Source: Salinivirgaceae bacterium
Lineage (GTDB): Bacteria > Bacteroidota > Bacteroidia > Bacteroidales > SZUA-534
Assembly: GCA_024405635.1 (NCBI GenBank)
Contig: JAKSOL010000015.1
Coordinates: forward strand, 1 to 63,246
Direction: 5' to 3'
DNA length: 63,246 nucleotides
This document shows positions 1-9,020 of the stretch, piece by piece (the first letter of the stretch is position 1; every line of letters begins with the position of its first letter). The notes below the pieces were generated by a model. It ran no database searches. It was given only the letters and a program-made list of their open reading frames with translations, and had not been told where the DNA came from. Position numbers and translations under genes: made by a program.

Positions 1-277
1 TGTCATAGAGTTTCACCATATTGTACAGCGAACGCTTGCCGTAGCCTCTGCGTTTCGGATTGTGACGCTTCAGGTAATCAGCCAGTTCGCTCACCACATG
101 ATCGCCCCATTGAGCATTCTTCAATCGGTTGGAAATGTAAGCACCCACTTCCCAATATGTCTGCAATGCCTCAGCATTCACCTTTGCAATGGCAGTATTG
201 GTATGGGCTGTTATCAGCAAGTCAACGTATGCGAACTCTTTCTCTAACTGAATTGTATTCGAGATATCTGTATTCAT
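1..277 (-). CDS. YhcG/DUF1016-type PD-(D/E)XK nuclease, N-terminal part (runs off left edge)
   Basis: Only the first 92 codons are inside the window; the reading frame stays open to base 1. The translation starts MNTDISNTIQLEKEF and contains the DUF1016 N-terminal pattern: a VN..AL..YWEVGAYIS helix, a VVSELADYLK helix and a YGKRSLYNMVKLYD segment. The start is fixed by a strong AAGGAG ribosome site a few bases upstream, unusual for this lineage. It begins 15 bases after the stop of the McrB-like gene, so it is the last visible gene of the operon. Family members are winged-helix proteins with a C-terminal PD-(D/E)XK nuclease domain; that domain lies outside the window, so catalytic competence cannot be judged. 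It is a second, divergent paralogue of the YhcG protein at the operon's other end. Confidence 0.75.
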   Translation of the reverse strand, partial: MNTDISNTIQLEKEFAYVDLLITAHTNTAIAKVNAEALQTYWEVGAYISNRLKNAQWGDHVVSELADYLKRHNPKRRGYGKRSLYNMVKLYD

Positions 278-292
278 ATTACTTCTCCTTTC

Positions 293-2989
293 TTATGCTT
301 CAGCAAAACTGGAGAAACCATTGTCGAGGGCTGTCTGCATCATACGCTGAATCTTGTCAGCAGCCTCAGCGAACTTGGCATACTGTTCGGCATTCTCACG
401 TGTGATAGCTTCCGTTTTGTGTTCATCCGTCATGCACAATCCCCAGAGAGCTTTCAAAGCAGGTTCCAGCTTCTTGCGGCTTCCATGCAGCTTTGGTAAC
501 AGTTTCTGCACGATGGCAGCATCCAGAATCTCATCCTCTGTCATGCCCTCTGCACATGCCTTGGCGTTAGCAATAAAACGGTAGATCTCCGTTGCTGAAC
601 GGTAGCCGAACTCAGCATTCACCTTCTTCAGCACCCTGAAGAACTCCAGCAGTGTTTTCTGTGCCAATTCGCTATTATCAATATCTTTGCTAGTAGCCTT
701 TTGTACAAAGTCCTGCCCCATATTGGCGCAAGCACCATCGGCAGCATGCACATCGATGTTCATGTCCTGACCCAGGAATAGTTCCATCTCCGTGTCCGAG
801 ATCTTGAACTCAATAACGTTCGCACGGTCGAGTACCTTGGGAGAGAACATGTAGGTTGTCTCGTCAACATTGATAGTACCAACGATGAAGAGGTTCTTGG
901 GTAAAGCAATGCTTGCATCCACCTCCGAATCGCACTCGTCTGGCTTCTCCCAGAGAGGAATCTTCTGGTTACTCTCCAAAGCCGAAAGGAAATCGGCAAA
1001 GTAACGCTCCACATAGCTCAGGTTCATCTCGTCCAACACGAGGAAGTAAGGCTTCTGTGGATTTCTCAACGCACGCATCATAATCTGCAATGCACCACTC
1101 TCTGGCTGCATGTATTCCCCTTGCTTAAGGGCATTAGGATAACCCAACAACGGTTCACGGTTCGTCCAGTCGGCACCCACAGGCACCACACACAACTGCT
1201 GCTCCACATTCTCGCTCATAGCACGAGCAAAAGCCAGCGCCAGCTGTGTCTTACCAGAACCAGCCAAACCACTCAAAATTACGAAGGGCTTCGTCATCAG
1301 CGAACAAGCATAACGCTGGATGAGCTTGTCTTCATAGAGAAGACCTGTGCGTTTGATAGAGGAAATGAGGGTTGACATGCTGAATGGAACCTGCTCAACG
1401 GTTACCTCAGGGTCGAACAGTCTTTCGAGACGTTCCACCATTTCGGTATAGTCGTTGATGCGAGTGAGTGTCTTCATAGGCAACTTCTTCGGATACTCCC
1501 ATTCGCCTACGTTTGTCCACTCTATGGCGCGACTATTCTTGTATTCGTATCGTTCGGGGTTATAGGTGTAGCCACCCTTCACAACACCACGGCCCACGAT
1601 AAGTGTCATACCTCGTTTCACATAGACAATATCCCCGGGGCGCATTTCTCTGCAGAACTGCCAGATGGCAAGGCTATCGTTGGTGTAGGCATTCTCTGTG
1701 TTGCCATACACCTCTCGCAGACGTTCCACAATGTCCTGACGGGTCTCATAGTCACGGAAGTTATCCATGTCATCCCACCCCAATAGCATCACGCTTTCGT
1801 CTTGACATTCCTGCCATTTGCGAGCACCTTCACCCGGAGAGTATACCCAAATGCTCGGAGTAGTATTTGGCTGCTCTTTCTCTTCCGTGTCTTCTGTTTC
1901 ATCTACATCATTAGTAGATTCCATGTTCAGACGCTTTAGGTCAAGTCGTTTACCTACATAGAAGAAGAAATCGGTGGTTACAACATGACCAGCAGGATCA
2001 GAATAGCAATCCGATTCTTTTGACAGGAGGTCATTTAGGATTGTTTGCAACTCATCATCCGTTTTCAGTCGCTGACTGAGGGTGTCGAGGTACTGAACGC
2101 AACGAGCATAGAAAGCACCACAATCCTTTCTGTCGTTGAATGAGAAGTTATCGCCGAGCACCTCAACAGTCTTCTTCAGTTCTTTAAACTTGTAGAGGTA
2201 ATACTTCTCTGGGTAACGGAACAGCAGGTAAGCGCTAATGGCTCTTTGATCTTGATAGTGGTTTTTCCACTCCGAATCGTGTGTCTTTCGGATAGTTTCT
2301 GACTCATCAATAAAGAAGTTGATACGTTCTGAAAGATCTTTGCTTTCATCGTACAGCACACGAAACATCTTGCGTGTACGTTCTTTGTCAACTTCAGCAA
2401 ACTGAAGAATCATTCCTACAGGATAGTAGTTCATCGAAGCCAACAGGTTTTCGTGCTTCGAAGTGGCATTCTTAAACATCTCGCCAAAGTCTTCAGCATC
2501 GATGTCCCATGTACGTTGGAACTGCTCTACAGCCTTCCACTTGTATTTTTCATCCTTCCAATACTTTGGCAGGTCTTCTTTGTAGAGGGAAAGAGGGGTT
2601 GGAGAATCATTGACTTGTTCTTCGCTAATAATTTCAGATTCTTCCTCAGGCAATCCCGTTCTAAAATAACTTTCTGCTTTCAAGAAACATACATAATGGC
2701 TAATTGCTCCTCTTCGCCAACCTTGGTTGTTATTCTTATCTCGTTCATTGAAATCATCATCCGCAATCAAGTCCAAGAATATGCTTTCTGCTTTCTCAGG
2801 GTCGGTTACTTCATACATATTGACACCTTCCCACTTGCTCGGATTATAGTCGAACAATCGGTCAGGTTCAAGGAAACGAGCATAGTCTTTTGGAGCGTTT
2901 CCTCCAAGTAATAAAGGATTGGATTCTGTTGATCTTGTGCTCTTTACGCAAGTTTGTAAGTATTTAAGAAAACGTTCTTTATTATTCAT
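293..2989 (-). CDS. McrB-like AAA+ NTPase with EVE/PUA-like domain
   Basis: An 898-residue protein. Residues 1-370 form an alpha-helical region I cannot assign. Residues about 379-500 look like an EVE/PUA-like module (WVYSPGEGARKW at the start, PGDIVYVKRG and IVGRGVV strands), a fold known to read modified bases. Residues about 560-860 are an McrB-type AAA+ domain: Walker A GLAGSGKTQ (574-582), Walker B FLVLDEMNLS (649-658) and the McrB-like GTINVDE segment (704-710) where McrB carries its MNxxD signature. In McrBC, McrB recognises modified DNA and drives translocation with GTP while McrC cuts. No McrC is visible; the next gene, 15 bases on, is a YhcG-type nuclease instead. The DUF4420 gene ends 11 bases upstream. 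Inference: a modified-DNA sensor motor of the operon. AAA+ assignment is strong, the EVE call moderate, the specific role inferred. Confidence 0.8.
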   Translation of the reverse strand: MNNKERFLKYLQTCVKSTRSTESNPLLLGGNAPKDYARFLEPDRLFDYNPSKWEGVNMYEVTDPEKAESIFLDLIADDDFNERDKNNNQGWRRGAISHYVCFLKAESYFRTGLPEEESEIISEEQVNDSPTPLSLYKEDLPKYWKDEKYKWKAVEQFQRTWDIDAEDFGEMFKNATSKHENLLASMNYYPVGMILQFAEVDKERTRKMFRVLYDESKDLSERINFFIDESETIRKTHDSEWKNHYQDQRAISAYLLFRYPEKYYLYKFKELKKTVEVLGDNFSFNDRKDCGAFYARCVQYLDTLSQRLKTDDELQTILNDLLSKESDCYSDPAGHVVTTDFFFYVGKRLDLKRLNMESTNDVDETEDTEEKEQPNTTPSIWVYSPGEGARKWQECQDESVMLLGWDDMDNFRDYETRQDIVERLREVYGNTENAYTNDSLAIWQFCREMRPGDIVYVKRGMTLIVGRGVVKGGYTYNPERYEYKNSRAIEWTNVGEWEYPKKLPMKTLTRINDYTEMVERLERLFDPEVTVEQVPFSMSTLISSIKRTGLLYEDKLIQRYACSLMTKPFVILSGLAGSGKTQLALAFARAMSENVEQQLCVVPVGADWTNREPLLGYPNALKQGEYMQPESGALQIMMRALRNPQKPYFLVLDEMNLSYVERYFADFLSALESNQKIPLWEKPDECDSEVDASIALPKNLFIVGTINVDETTYMFSPKVLDRANVIEFKISDTEMELFLGQDMNIDVHAADGACANMGQDFVQKATSKDIDNSELAQKTLLEFFRVLKKVNAEFGYRSATEIYRFIANAKACAEGMTEDEILDAAIVQKLLPKLHGSRKKLEPALKALWGLCMTDEHKTEAITRENAEQYAKFAEAADKIQRMMQTALDNGFSSFAEA

Positions 2990-3000
2990 GACAATACTTA

Positions 3001-3951
3001 TTAATTAGATGCTCTTTCCTTTTTTATAACTGCCTGTATGTCTTCAGATACAAAACCTGAGAGATCTATTTTATATGATAAATCTGATATTATATCTGGA
3101 ATCACAGGAAATGGACAAATATCTTTTGCGCTGTAAAGTTTAATATTTTTTATTTGAAAGCGTCTACTCTCTGCTTCTCTTGGAGATATCCTTCGTTTTT
3201 CTGCTTCTAAATTTAATGCAAAAGAAAAACTGTTACAGTATTCTGTATGATTGAGCATTTCCTCTACCAGTTCATTTAACGATTCCCCTGAGTTGTTTTC
3301 TGAAATAGAAACGGCTGCAAGATATGTTTTTGATGTGTTATCGAAGAGTTGAGAATGCTTGAGTTTAAACACAAATAGATTTGAAGGCGTTGTTTTGACT
3401 TCAATACTAATGTATGGAGTAACAATATCAATTTTTGAATTCACACCTTCTGTATGCCAATATAGAGAAAGATCCTCTCTGAAATTTTCAAAGAAAAATT
3501 TGATAACTGAAAGTTCTCCATATAATCCAATGAGATTCTTGTATTGTTGCTCAGGAGGAAGTTGGAATATTTTAACCAGAGAATCGAAAAACGAGATGAA
3601 GTCTATCTCATCTGAATTGACGGCGTACGACACGCATAGGTTAACAAATGCAGAAATATTTTCTACACAGTTGTCTTTCTCGGCTATGAACAACTCGATA
3701 AAGTTGTAATAGCCGTTGCCAAAGGATGGAGTAGATACGTTAAATGCCGAGATATGGGTACTTGTTTGTAGGCGAAGATATTCCGTCTTGATATTCTGCG
3801 AAGTACAAGCCTCAGTATTGGGAACCATATAGAGGAAGTTGCCATTAAGGGCAAAGAATCCTCCTCCGTTAGATATTTTCTCTAACAGATACAGCGTGTC
3901 GTCATGAGGGCACTCCTTGATGCGATATAAAAGATTAGCTGCGTCAATCAT
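3001..3951 (-). CDS. DUF4420-type PD-(D/E)XK protein
   Basis: A 316-residue protein. The start is the ATG at 3951, which overlaps the end of the Z1 gene by 8 bases; a longer frame exists but would read through the Z1 coding end. Residues 140-190 carry a PD-(D/E)XK-like core: YGELSVIKFF (E145), KIDIV (D175) and IEVKT (E184-x-K186). This arrangement matches the DUF4420 'PD-(D/E)XK motif protein' family, commonly found beside Z1 and GHKL/MORC-like genes in restriction-type operons. It is the likely nuclease subunit of the MORC-Z1 core. Base composition is more AT-rich than the flanking McrB-like gene, which suggests the modules may have separate histories. Confidence 0.75.
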   Translation of the reverse strand: MIDAANLLYRIKECPHDDTLYLLEKISNGGGFFALNGNFLYMVPNTEACTSQNIKTEYLRLQTSTHISAFNVSTPSFGNGYYNFIELFIAEKDNCVENISAFVNLCVSYAVNSDEIDFISFFDSLVKIFQLPPEQQYKNLIGLYGELSVIKFFFENFREDLSLYWHTEGVNSKIDIVTPYISIEVKTTPSNLFVFKLKHSQLFDNTSKTYLAAVSISENNSGESLNELVEEMLNHTEYCNSFSFALNLEAEKRRISPREAESRRFQIKNIKLYSAKDICPFPVIPDIISDLSYKIDLSGFVSEDIQAVIKKERASN

Positions 3952-6109
3952 TATCCTTAACAAAATAGGTTTTGTCCTTGGGAAGATAGATAGCAAACAT
4001 ATACTGATCCTTACCAAGACGCTCATTCCTAGTTATGCCTGGAGATATGTGATGTATCTGGATGTTAATCTTGTCTGGATCAACTATAACCTTGTTGTCG
4101 CCCTGATATGTCAGGCGTTCGGTATTGCTTGTGTTTGCGCCTTGGTGGAGCGCCTTGATTCGATCCTTGAAAGCGTCCACAAAAATAGAACGATAGCGTA
4201 TCTCGTTTAAGCCTTCGCCCATGAGGATAACCGGCACTTCGGACGAGCCTACGAGTTCAAGCAGAGCGGTTTTGTTGAACGGTTCGCGATCAAAAGCTGT
4301 TTCGATGGAGCGTATGAGTTCGATCATCTGGTCAGCAGAAAACATCGCATACTTACCGGTAGGCAGGCCTATGACACTACCTTGTGTTGTGGTTTGCCAA
4401 TCCGATATGCTTGATACCAGCCTACGAATGTTTGCATTATTAGTCGCAATCTGGGTGTCGTCAATTACGATAAACTTCTGCTTGATCCAACGATTTTTGA
4501 ACTTAATCTTCTTGTATTTAGCTTTGTTCTTAGCCGTAGGTTTCTGCTTGGTATCTTCTGCCTTGATGATTATATCCTTGATAGCAAGGACGCCATTCTC
4601 TACATCCTCAAACTGTTCCCAAAGATCATCTTCAATATCAGCAAGAGCTGTGAACTCCTTAGCAATCTCATCCGTTGTAAAGATTTTGCAGAGATCAAGG
4701 TATTTGTTACGATAGCCAAACCAACGGGCTCTCTGAAGGGTGGTATCCATGTTACCTCCATTCTTCGCAAAACGAGTAAAATACGACACCAACAGATTGG
4801 GGAAAGTAAGACCGCGCTGCAGTAGATCGCCACCAATGAAGATTTTATGTAGTTTGGTCTTCTCTGATTCCTTAGTTATTTTGTCCTTACCATTCTGCAA
4901 GATAACTCCTGTCTTATGAGCAACTATGCCAAGGTTATCAACAAACGTGTTATCGAAAGGGTATTGTGTCCTTTGTTCGGCTGAAAGAAACTTCTGATGT
5001 GTCTGTTTGAGATAGTTTAAATGGTATTTAAGTTCATCTGGATCATGGTCTCGATTGTCAAACGCAGAACGTATCAGTTTGATTTCACCATCAACACTTG
5101 AATAGAATTTATCATGAGCATGGACAGCACGGTCGGCATGGATAATCATGTCCGATTTCTTCTCCTTTTTCTTCTCGAAAATCATTGCTTTTATTGTACT
5201 GGCAATCAAAAAGTAAAGGACTGCTTCACGGAGACTTTCGGGATATATGTTATCGTCTTCCTCTGCTATGCTCTGAATAATCTCATTCTCGGACAAATGG
5301 TACACGCTGGCGCCATCGTAACCTTCACCCGGTTGAATTAAATGGATAGACTCAGGAATGAGTTTACTAATATCCTCTTGAAAGATATTAGCCTGCGGAG
5401 TGGCCGTAACCGAAAGATAAAGAGGATCACGAAGAACACGCTTCATGTAGCAAATGTTTCTGTAAGTAGGCGTAGCTTCCTCGGCTTTATTCTTAGCAGT
5501 ATTAAGACTGGCCTGATCGCCTTCATCGTCAATAATAAATGGTTTGAGAGATGGGATAGCAGATATCAAGGATGCAACTAACTTATTGACCTTGTTCAAG
5601 GCATAAGGTCGCTTTAGACTGGTAATAATCATGGGTCGGCCTTCCTCTAGTAATTCTTTAGCAAAATCTTCGGTTAGACTGGCCAATGTATTGGATTGGT
5701 TGGTAACTGTATTCGTAGTGAAGACCACCGGCATATCAGAATCTAACAACTCATTCTCAGATGCTGCATCGAAAGTTAGACTAAATCGTTCGGTACATTG
5801 GCAAAGGAGTTCTTTATCATAACCACCATAGATGATGAGAAGATTGTATCCATTATCGAAAGCCAGAGCCGTAAGCAGCTCGAGGTTAGACGTTTTGCCG
5901 GATTGAACCTTTCCAACAAGCAAAGAATTGGGATTAGCAGACTCAGCGAGTTGCTGCATCAGTTTGCTATAGGTAGCACGTACATTCTTAACAATATTGT
6001 CAGCACCTTTCTGATTATATGCTTCTACATGCTTTTGGTGTATGCGCGCAAAGAACTTTCCCTCGTTGATGGGATTCGTTTGGGTATAATCTATCCGATA
6101 TTGTTCCAT
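3944..6109 (-). CDS. Z1-domain helicase-like ATPase
   Basis: A 721-residue protein with superfamily II-like motifs: Walker A LLVGKVQSGKTSN (66-74 core), Walker B-like DDEGDQ (194-199), motif III-like SVTATPQ (233-239) and the Z1 signature GGDLLQRGLTFPN to TLQRARWFGYR (426-467). Z1 proteins are known partners of GHKL ATPases, cytosine methyltransferases and PD-(D/E)XK nucleases in the MORC-containing restriction-modification operons described by Iyer, Abhiman and Aravind. The gene begins 2 bases after the GHKL gene and overlaps DUF4420 by 8, so translation is probably coupled. Expected role: DNA translocase or remodeller of the effector complex. The family call is firm; the mechanism is inferred. 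Confidence 0.88.
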   Translation of the reverse strand: MEQYRIDYTQTNPINEGKFFARIHQKHVEAYNQKGADNIVKNVRATYSKLMQQLAESANPNSLLVGKVQSGKTSNLELLTALAFDNGYNLLIIYGGYDKELLCQCTERFSLTFDAASENELLDSDMPVVFTTNTVTNQSNTLASLTEDFAKELLEEGRPMIITSLKRPYALNKVNKLVASLISAIPSLKPFIIDDEGDQASLNTAKNKAEEATPTYRNICYMKRVLRDPLYLSVTATPQANIFQEDISKLIPESIHLIQPGEGYDGASVYHLSENEIIQSIAEEDDNIYPESLREAVLYFLIASTIKAMIFEKKKEKKSDMIIHADRAVHAHDKFYSSVDGEIKLIRSAFDNRDHDPDELKYHLNYLKQTHQKFLSAEQRTQYPFDNTFVDNLGIVAHKTGVILQNGKDKITKESEKTKLHKIFIGGDLLQRGLTFPNLLVSYFTRFAKNGGNMDTTLQRARWFGYRNKYLDLCKIFTTDEIAKEFTALADIEDDLWEQFEDVENGVLAIKDIIIKAEDTKQKPTAKNKAKYKKIKFKNRWIKQKFIVIDDTQIATNNANIRRLVSSISDWQTTTQGSVIGLPTGKYAMFSADQMIELIRSIETAFDREPFNKTALLELVGSSEVPVILMGEGLNEIRYRSIFVDAFKDRIKALHQGANTSNTERLTYQGDNKVIVDPDKINIQIHHISPGITRNERLGKDQYMFAIYLPKDKTYFVKDND

Positions 6110-6111
6110 AA

Positions 6112-7665
6112 TTAGCCAGCCAATTTGGTTAAATACTGATTAATAAGATTGCGGAAAGCACCGGGACTGACAGAGCCATCCGGACGGGCATTCTTCTTAA
6201 CCTGAAGTTCAGAAAGAGCAAATGCAAGAGCGAACTTTTCCAATACCTCTTTAAATTTTTCTTGTTCAGAGAACGGTTTGAAGAACGGGTGATTGATATT
6301 TAATTGCACGCTGGCTGTAGTACCGTCTTCTGACGGATCAACCTTAATCCAATATGTTGTAGAATCGCCAAATATCCAGTTGACTGTAATTGTGCACATA
6401 TTTGCGGCATCCAGCGGAACTTTATACTCACGCTTATTGTTGTCTTCCTTATTGGGAAGATTATTCTGCGCCTTCTGATACTCCTTATACCGTATAACGT
6501 CTTCACTCTCACCTTGTGTATCCAGTTCCTCAATCGTTGGGATACAATCAAACAATCCACCGAATGAATCTTGAATCGTCTTCTGTACTTGATCCCGAAT
6601 AGAATGAGAAACCTCCGGAGTACAATCTTCTTCACGAGCTCGTTCCTTATTGGTCAGTTTGGCAATGTCGATATACTCCTTAATATGGCGACGAAGTTCT
6701 GTGACGAACATCTCCTCCAATCCGTCATCCCACACAAAGCCATCTTTGGCCTGATTGATTGGGAAATCGTCCAGATCAAGTTCGCCAAATAATTTGTGTG
6801 CAATTGTACTCTGAGCCTGACCAAAGATTCTATCTGGCTTATAATTCTGCTCTTCACCACCAATCACAACTCGATTGCGGCGAAATAAGGCAAAGCCAGC
6901 ACGGCCGAAACCACCATTCGCCAAAATTCCGACAAAGCCAGTAATGTGATGTTCGATTCCATCAAAATCAAATCTAAAATCGAGATTCTTTTTCCATTCC
7001 TGATTTCGAAATGTGAGACAAGCGTAATCATCAAATAATAACGGATCACTATCGTAATAAATATGAATGAGTCCGCTATTCAAGTCTCGGCGGTACATAC
7101 TTTTCAGTAGGTCAACAATTTTTGTCTTTGTGCGAGGTGCTCCAATCTTTTTCGTTATTTCGCTGATAACAATAGTTGTTCCATGAGTGTTTGGAGAAAC
7201 TTGTGTTCGATGAATAGCAACAGTATTTATGTTCTTTTCTCGCATCTCAGGAATATTGATTTCTGTGTAATATTCATTAGTTGATCCTAACTGTGTAGAA
7301 CGAACAGACCATATATTCCCAAACCATGAAGCTGCTGTTTTGAGCCCCATACCAAACTCGTTGCGTCCATTCTTATCCTCAGGTGGAGAGTCAACCTTAA
7401 CAGCACGTGAAAAATCTGTCAATTCCATACCAAAGGCTGTGTCAGCAATAGTAAGAATATCTTGCTCACTATCGTATTTGATATCAATGATAACATCCTT
7501 AATACCATTCTGTTTTAATTCCTCTTGATGAGAATAGAATGATTGCGTAGAGTTATCAACGAACTCACCAATAGCATACCATGCCTTGTAGTTAAGGCGA
7601 GAAAATACTCCAATAACTCCTGCCTGGGGCTGGATATTCAATTCTATTTCATTCTCATTTCCCAT
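6112..7665 (-). CDS. GHKL-fold (MORC/MutL-like) ATPase
   Basis: A 517-residue protein with the Bergerat fold: N-box AIGEFVDNS (E34...N38), G1 box DTAFGM (75-80, a variant of DxGxGM), G2 box GRNEFGMGLKTAA (100-112) and a later THGTTIVI strand (about 160-167). This order and spacing match prokaryotic MORC-type ATPases rather than sensor kinases: there is no HisKA domain or membrane segment. Such proteins dimerise through the ATPase domain and are thought to clamp or loop DNA. The gene lies 6 bases after the cytosine methyltransferase and 2 bases before the Z1 gene, the canonical neighbourhood for this family. The C-terminal region (about 400-517) shows no recognised motif. Confidence 0.85.
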   Translation of the reverse strand: MGNENEIELNIQPQAGVIGVFSRLNYKAWYAIGEFVDNSTQSFYSHQEELKQNGIKDVIIDIKYDSEQDILTIADTAFGMELTDFSRAVKVDSPPEDKNGRNEFGMGLKTAASWFGNIWSVRSTQLGSTNEYYTEINIPEMREKNINTVAIHRTQVSPNTHGTTIVISEITKKIGAPRTKTKIVDLLKSMYRRDLNSGLIHIYYDSDPLLFDDYACLTFRNQEWKKNLDFRFDFDGIEHHITGFVGILANGGFGRAGFALFRRNRVVIGGEEQNYKPDRIFGQAQSTIAHKLFGELDLDDFPINQAKDGFVWDDGLEEMFVTELRRHIKEYIDIAKLTNKERAREEDCTPEVSHSIRDQVQKTIQDSFGGLFDCIPTIEELDTQGESEDVIRYKEYQKAQNNLPNKEDNNKREYKVPLDAANMCTITVNWIFGDSTTYWIKVDPSEDGTTASVQLNINHPFFKPFSEQEKFKEVLEKFALAFALSELQVKKNARPDGSVSPGAFRNLINQYLTKLAG

Positions 7666-7671
7666 ACTTGC

Positions 7672-8997
7672 TTAACATTCGATAAGTTTATTGGCTATCA
7701 ATCTGACAATTTCAACATTCACAGCATTTCCCAAGGCTTCATAGACTCGACCTTTTGAAAGTCCTGTAAAATCCATATCCTTCATTCCTTGTAAAGAGGC
7801 AGCTTCTCTTACAGTCATATAACGACCTTTTTTAGTGCTGTCAGGAAGTTGTACCCAAGGCAAAATTGGAATTTGTGTTCCAACAAGATTCAAAGCTGGT
7901 GAATATGTAGCTCTCTTTACCCTTATTCCAGAAGCTCTAAATTGGATTATCTTATCTTCCAAAGTAGGAGTATCATTACCACAATTCCACTCTAGCTTTA
8001 AGAAACTATTTGCTTGGTCTTTTACTTTTAAAATCCACTTATCAAGCCACTTCTTATTCTTTTTGTAGAATTCTCTATTCTGCTCGATATATCTTATTTT
8101 CCAATGTGGAAAAACTTCACTTTTATCAGTTTGGGCGTAATTCGGCAGTTGTGCAAGACATGCTTCTTTGGTAAAGCCATTTACTTTCTGGCCTAAATGC
8201 CCCCGTTTCCCTTGCAACTCTTTTAATGACTGGAATGCCGGTGCTTTTTCTTTGAAATCATATGTTGCACCAAATTCCATAGCCCATATCGGGAACCCTG
8301 GAAGAGTACAGCCATTGGCAATAGTTTTGTTTATAAATTCACTCCATAAATCAAGTTGCTTTCTAGTAACATCTCTCAAAGGAATGTAATTAGTGTCGCT
8401 TTCATCTATGAGGGTATGAATTGTTGTACCCTCAGGCATAATAGGCTCTCTAGGAAATACGAATTCAAATTCCTTGTTTTGACCGTTCCTTCTACGACCA
8501 ACTATGTAAATTCTTTTTCGATGTTGTGGTATATTGTATTCATGAGGTGATAGTACTTCTTTCTCAATATCATACCCCAATATATCTAACTTATCTTCAA
8601 TAACACGCCATGTATTTCCCCCATCGTGCCCCATAAGATTTGATACATTTTCAAGGAAAACAAACTTAGGCTTATGCTCTTTTATTATTTCGCAAATGTA
8701 TCCGAACATACTGCCACGCATCTTTTCATCGTCAAACCCTTGACGTTTGCCTGCTTGGCTAAATGGTTGGCAAGGGAAACCTGCACACAAAATATCATGT
8801 GGTGGAATATCTTTTTTTATGTCAACTTTTGTGATGTCACCAAATGGTTTAATCTTGAAGTTTTTTTCATATTGTTTCCGCAAATCTTCCCTCAATTCAG
8901 ACGCAAAAACACATTTACACCCCAACTGCTCAAGAGCAAGATGGAATCCTCCAAGACCCGCAAACAAGTCAATGAAAGTATATTTCTTTTTTGCCAT
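7672..8997 (-). CDS. DNA (cytosine-5)-methyltransferase
   Basis: A 441-residue enzyme transferring methyl from AdoMet to C5 of cytosine in a specific target. Conserved motifs appear in order: motif I DLFAGLGGFHLAL (10-22), motif IV GFPCQPFSQAG with catalytic Cys76, motif VI FLENV (114-118), motif VIII QHRKRIYIVG (158-167), motif IX near TVREAASLQGM and motif X YEALGNAVNVEIV close to the C-terminus. The target-recognition region between VIII and IX (about 200-390) is not recognisable, so the site cannot be predicted. It is AT-richer than its neighbours. It follows the YhcG gene by 23 bases and precedes the GHKL gene by 6. In this operon it most likely provides self-protection. No vsr repair gene accompanies it within the window. 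Confidence 0.93.
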   Translation of the reverse strand: MAKKKYTFIDLFAGLGGFHLALEQLGCKCVFASELREDLRKQYEKNFKIKPFGDITKVDIKKDIPPHDILCAGFPCQPFSQAGKRQGFDDEKMRGSMFGYICEIIKEHKPKFVFLENVSNLMGHDGGNTWRVIEDKLDILGYDIEKEVLSPHEYNIPQHRKRIYIVGRRRNGQNKEFEFVFPREPIMPEGTTIHTLIDESDTNYIPLRDVTRKQLDLWSEFINKTIANGCTLPGFPIWAMEFGATYDFKEKAPAFQSLKELQGKRGHLGQKVNGFTKEACLAQLPNYAQTDKSEVFPHWKIRYIEQNREFYKKNKKWLDKWILKVKDQANSFLKLEWNCGNDTPTLEDKIIQFRASGIRVKRATYSPALNLVGTQIPILPWVQLPDSTKKGRYMTVREAASLQGMKDMDFTGLSKGRVYEALGNAVNVEIVRLIANKLIEC

Positions 8998-9020
8998 CAG
9001 TTTATTCTTTCAGTTTCTTG

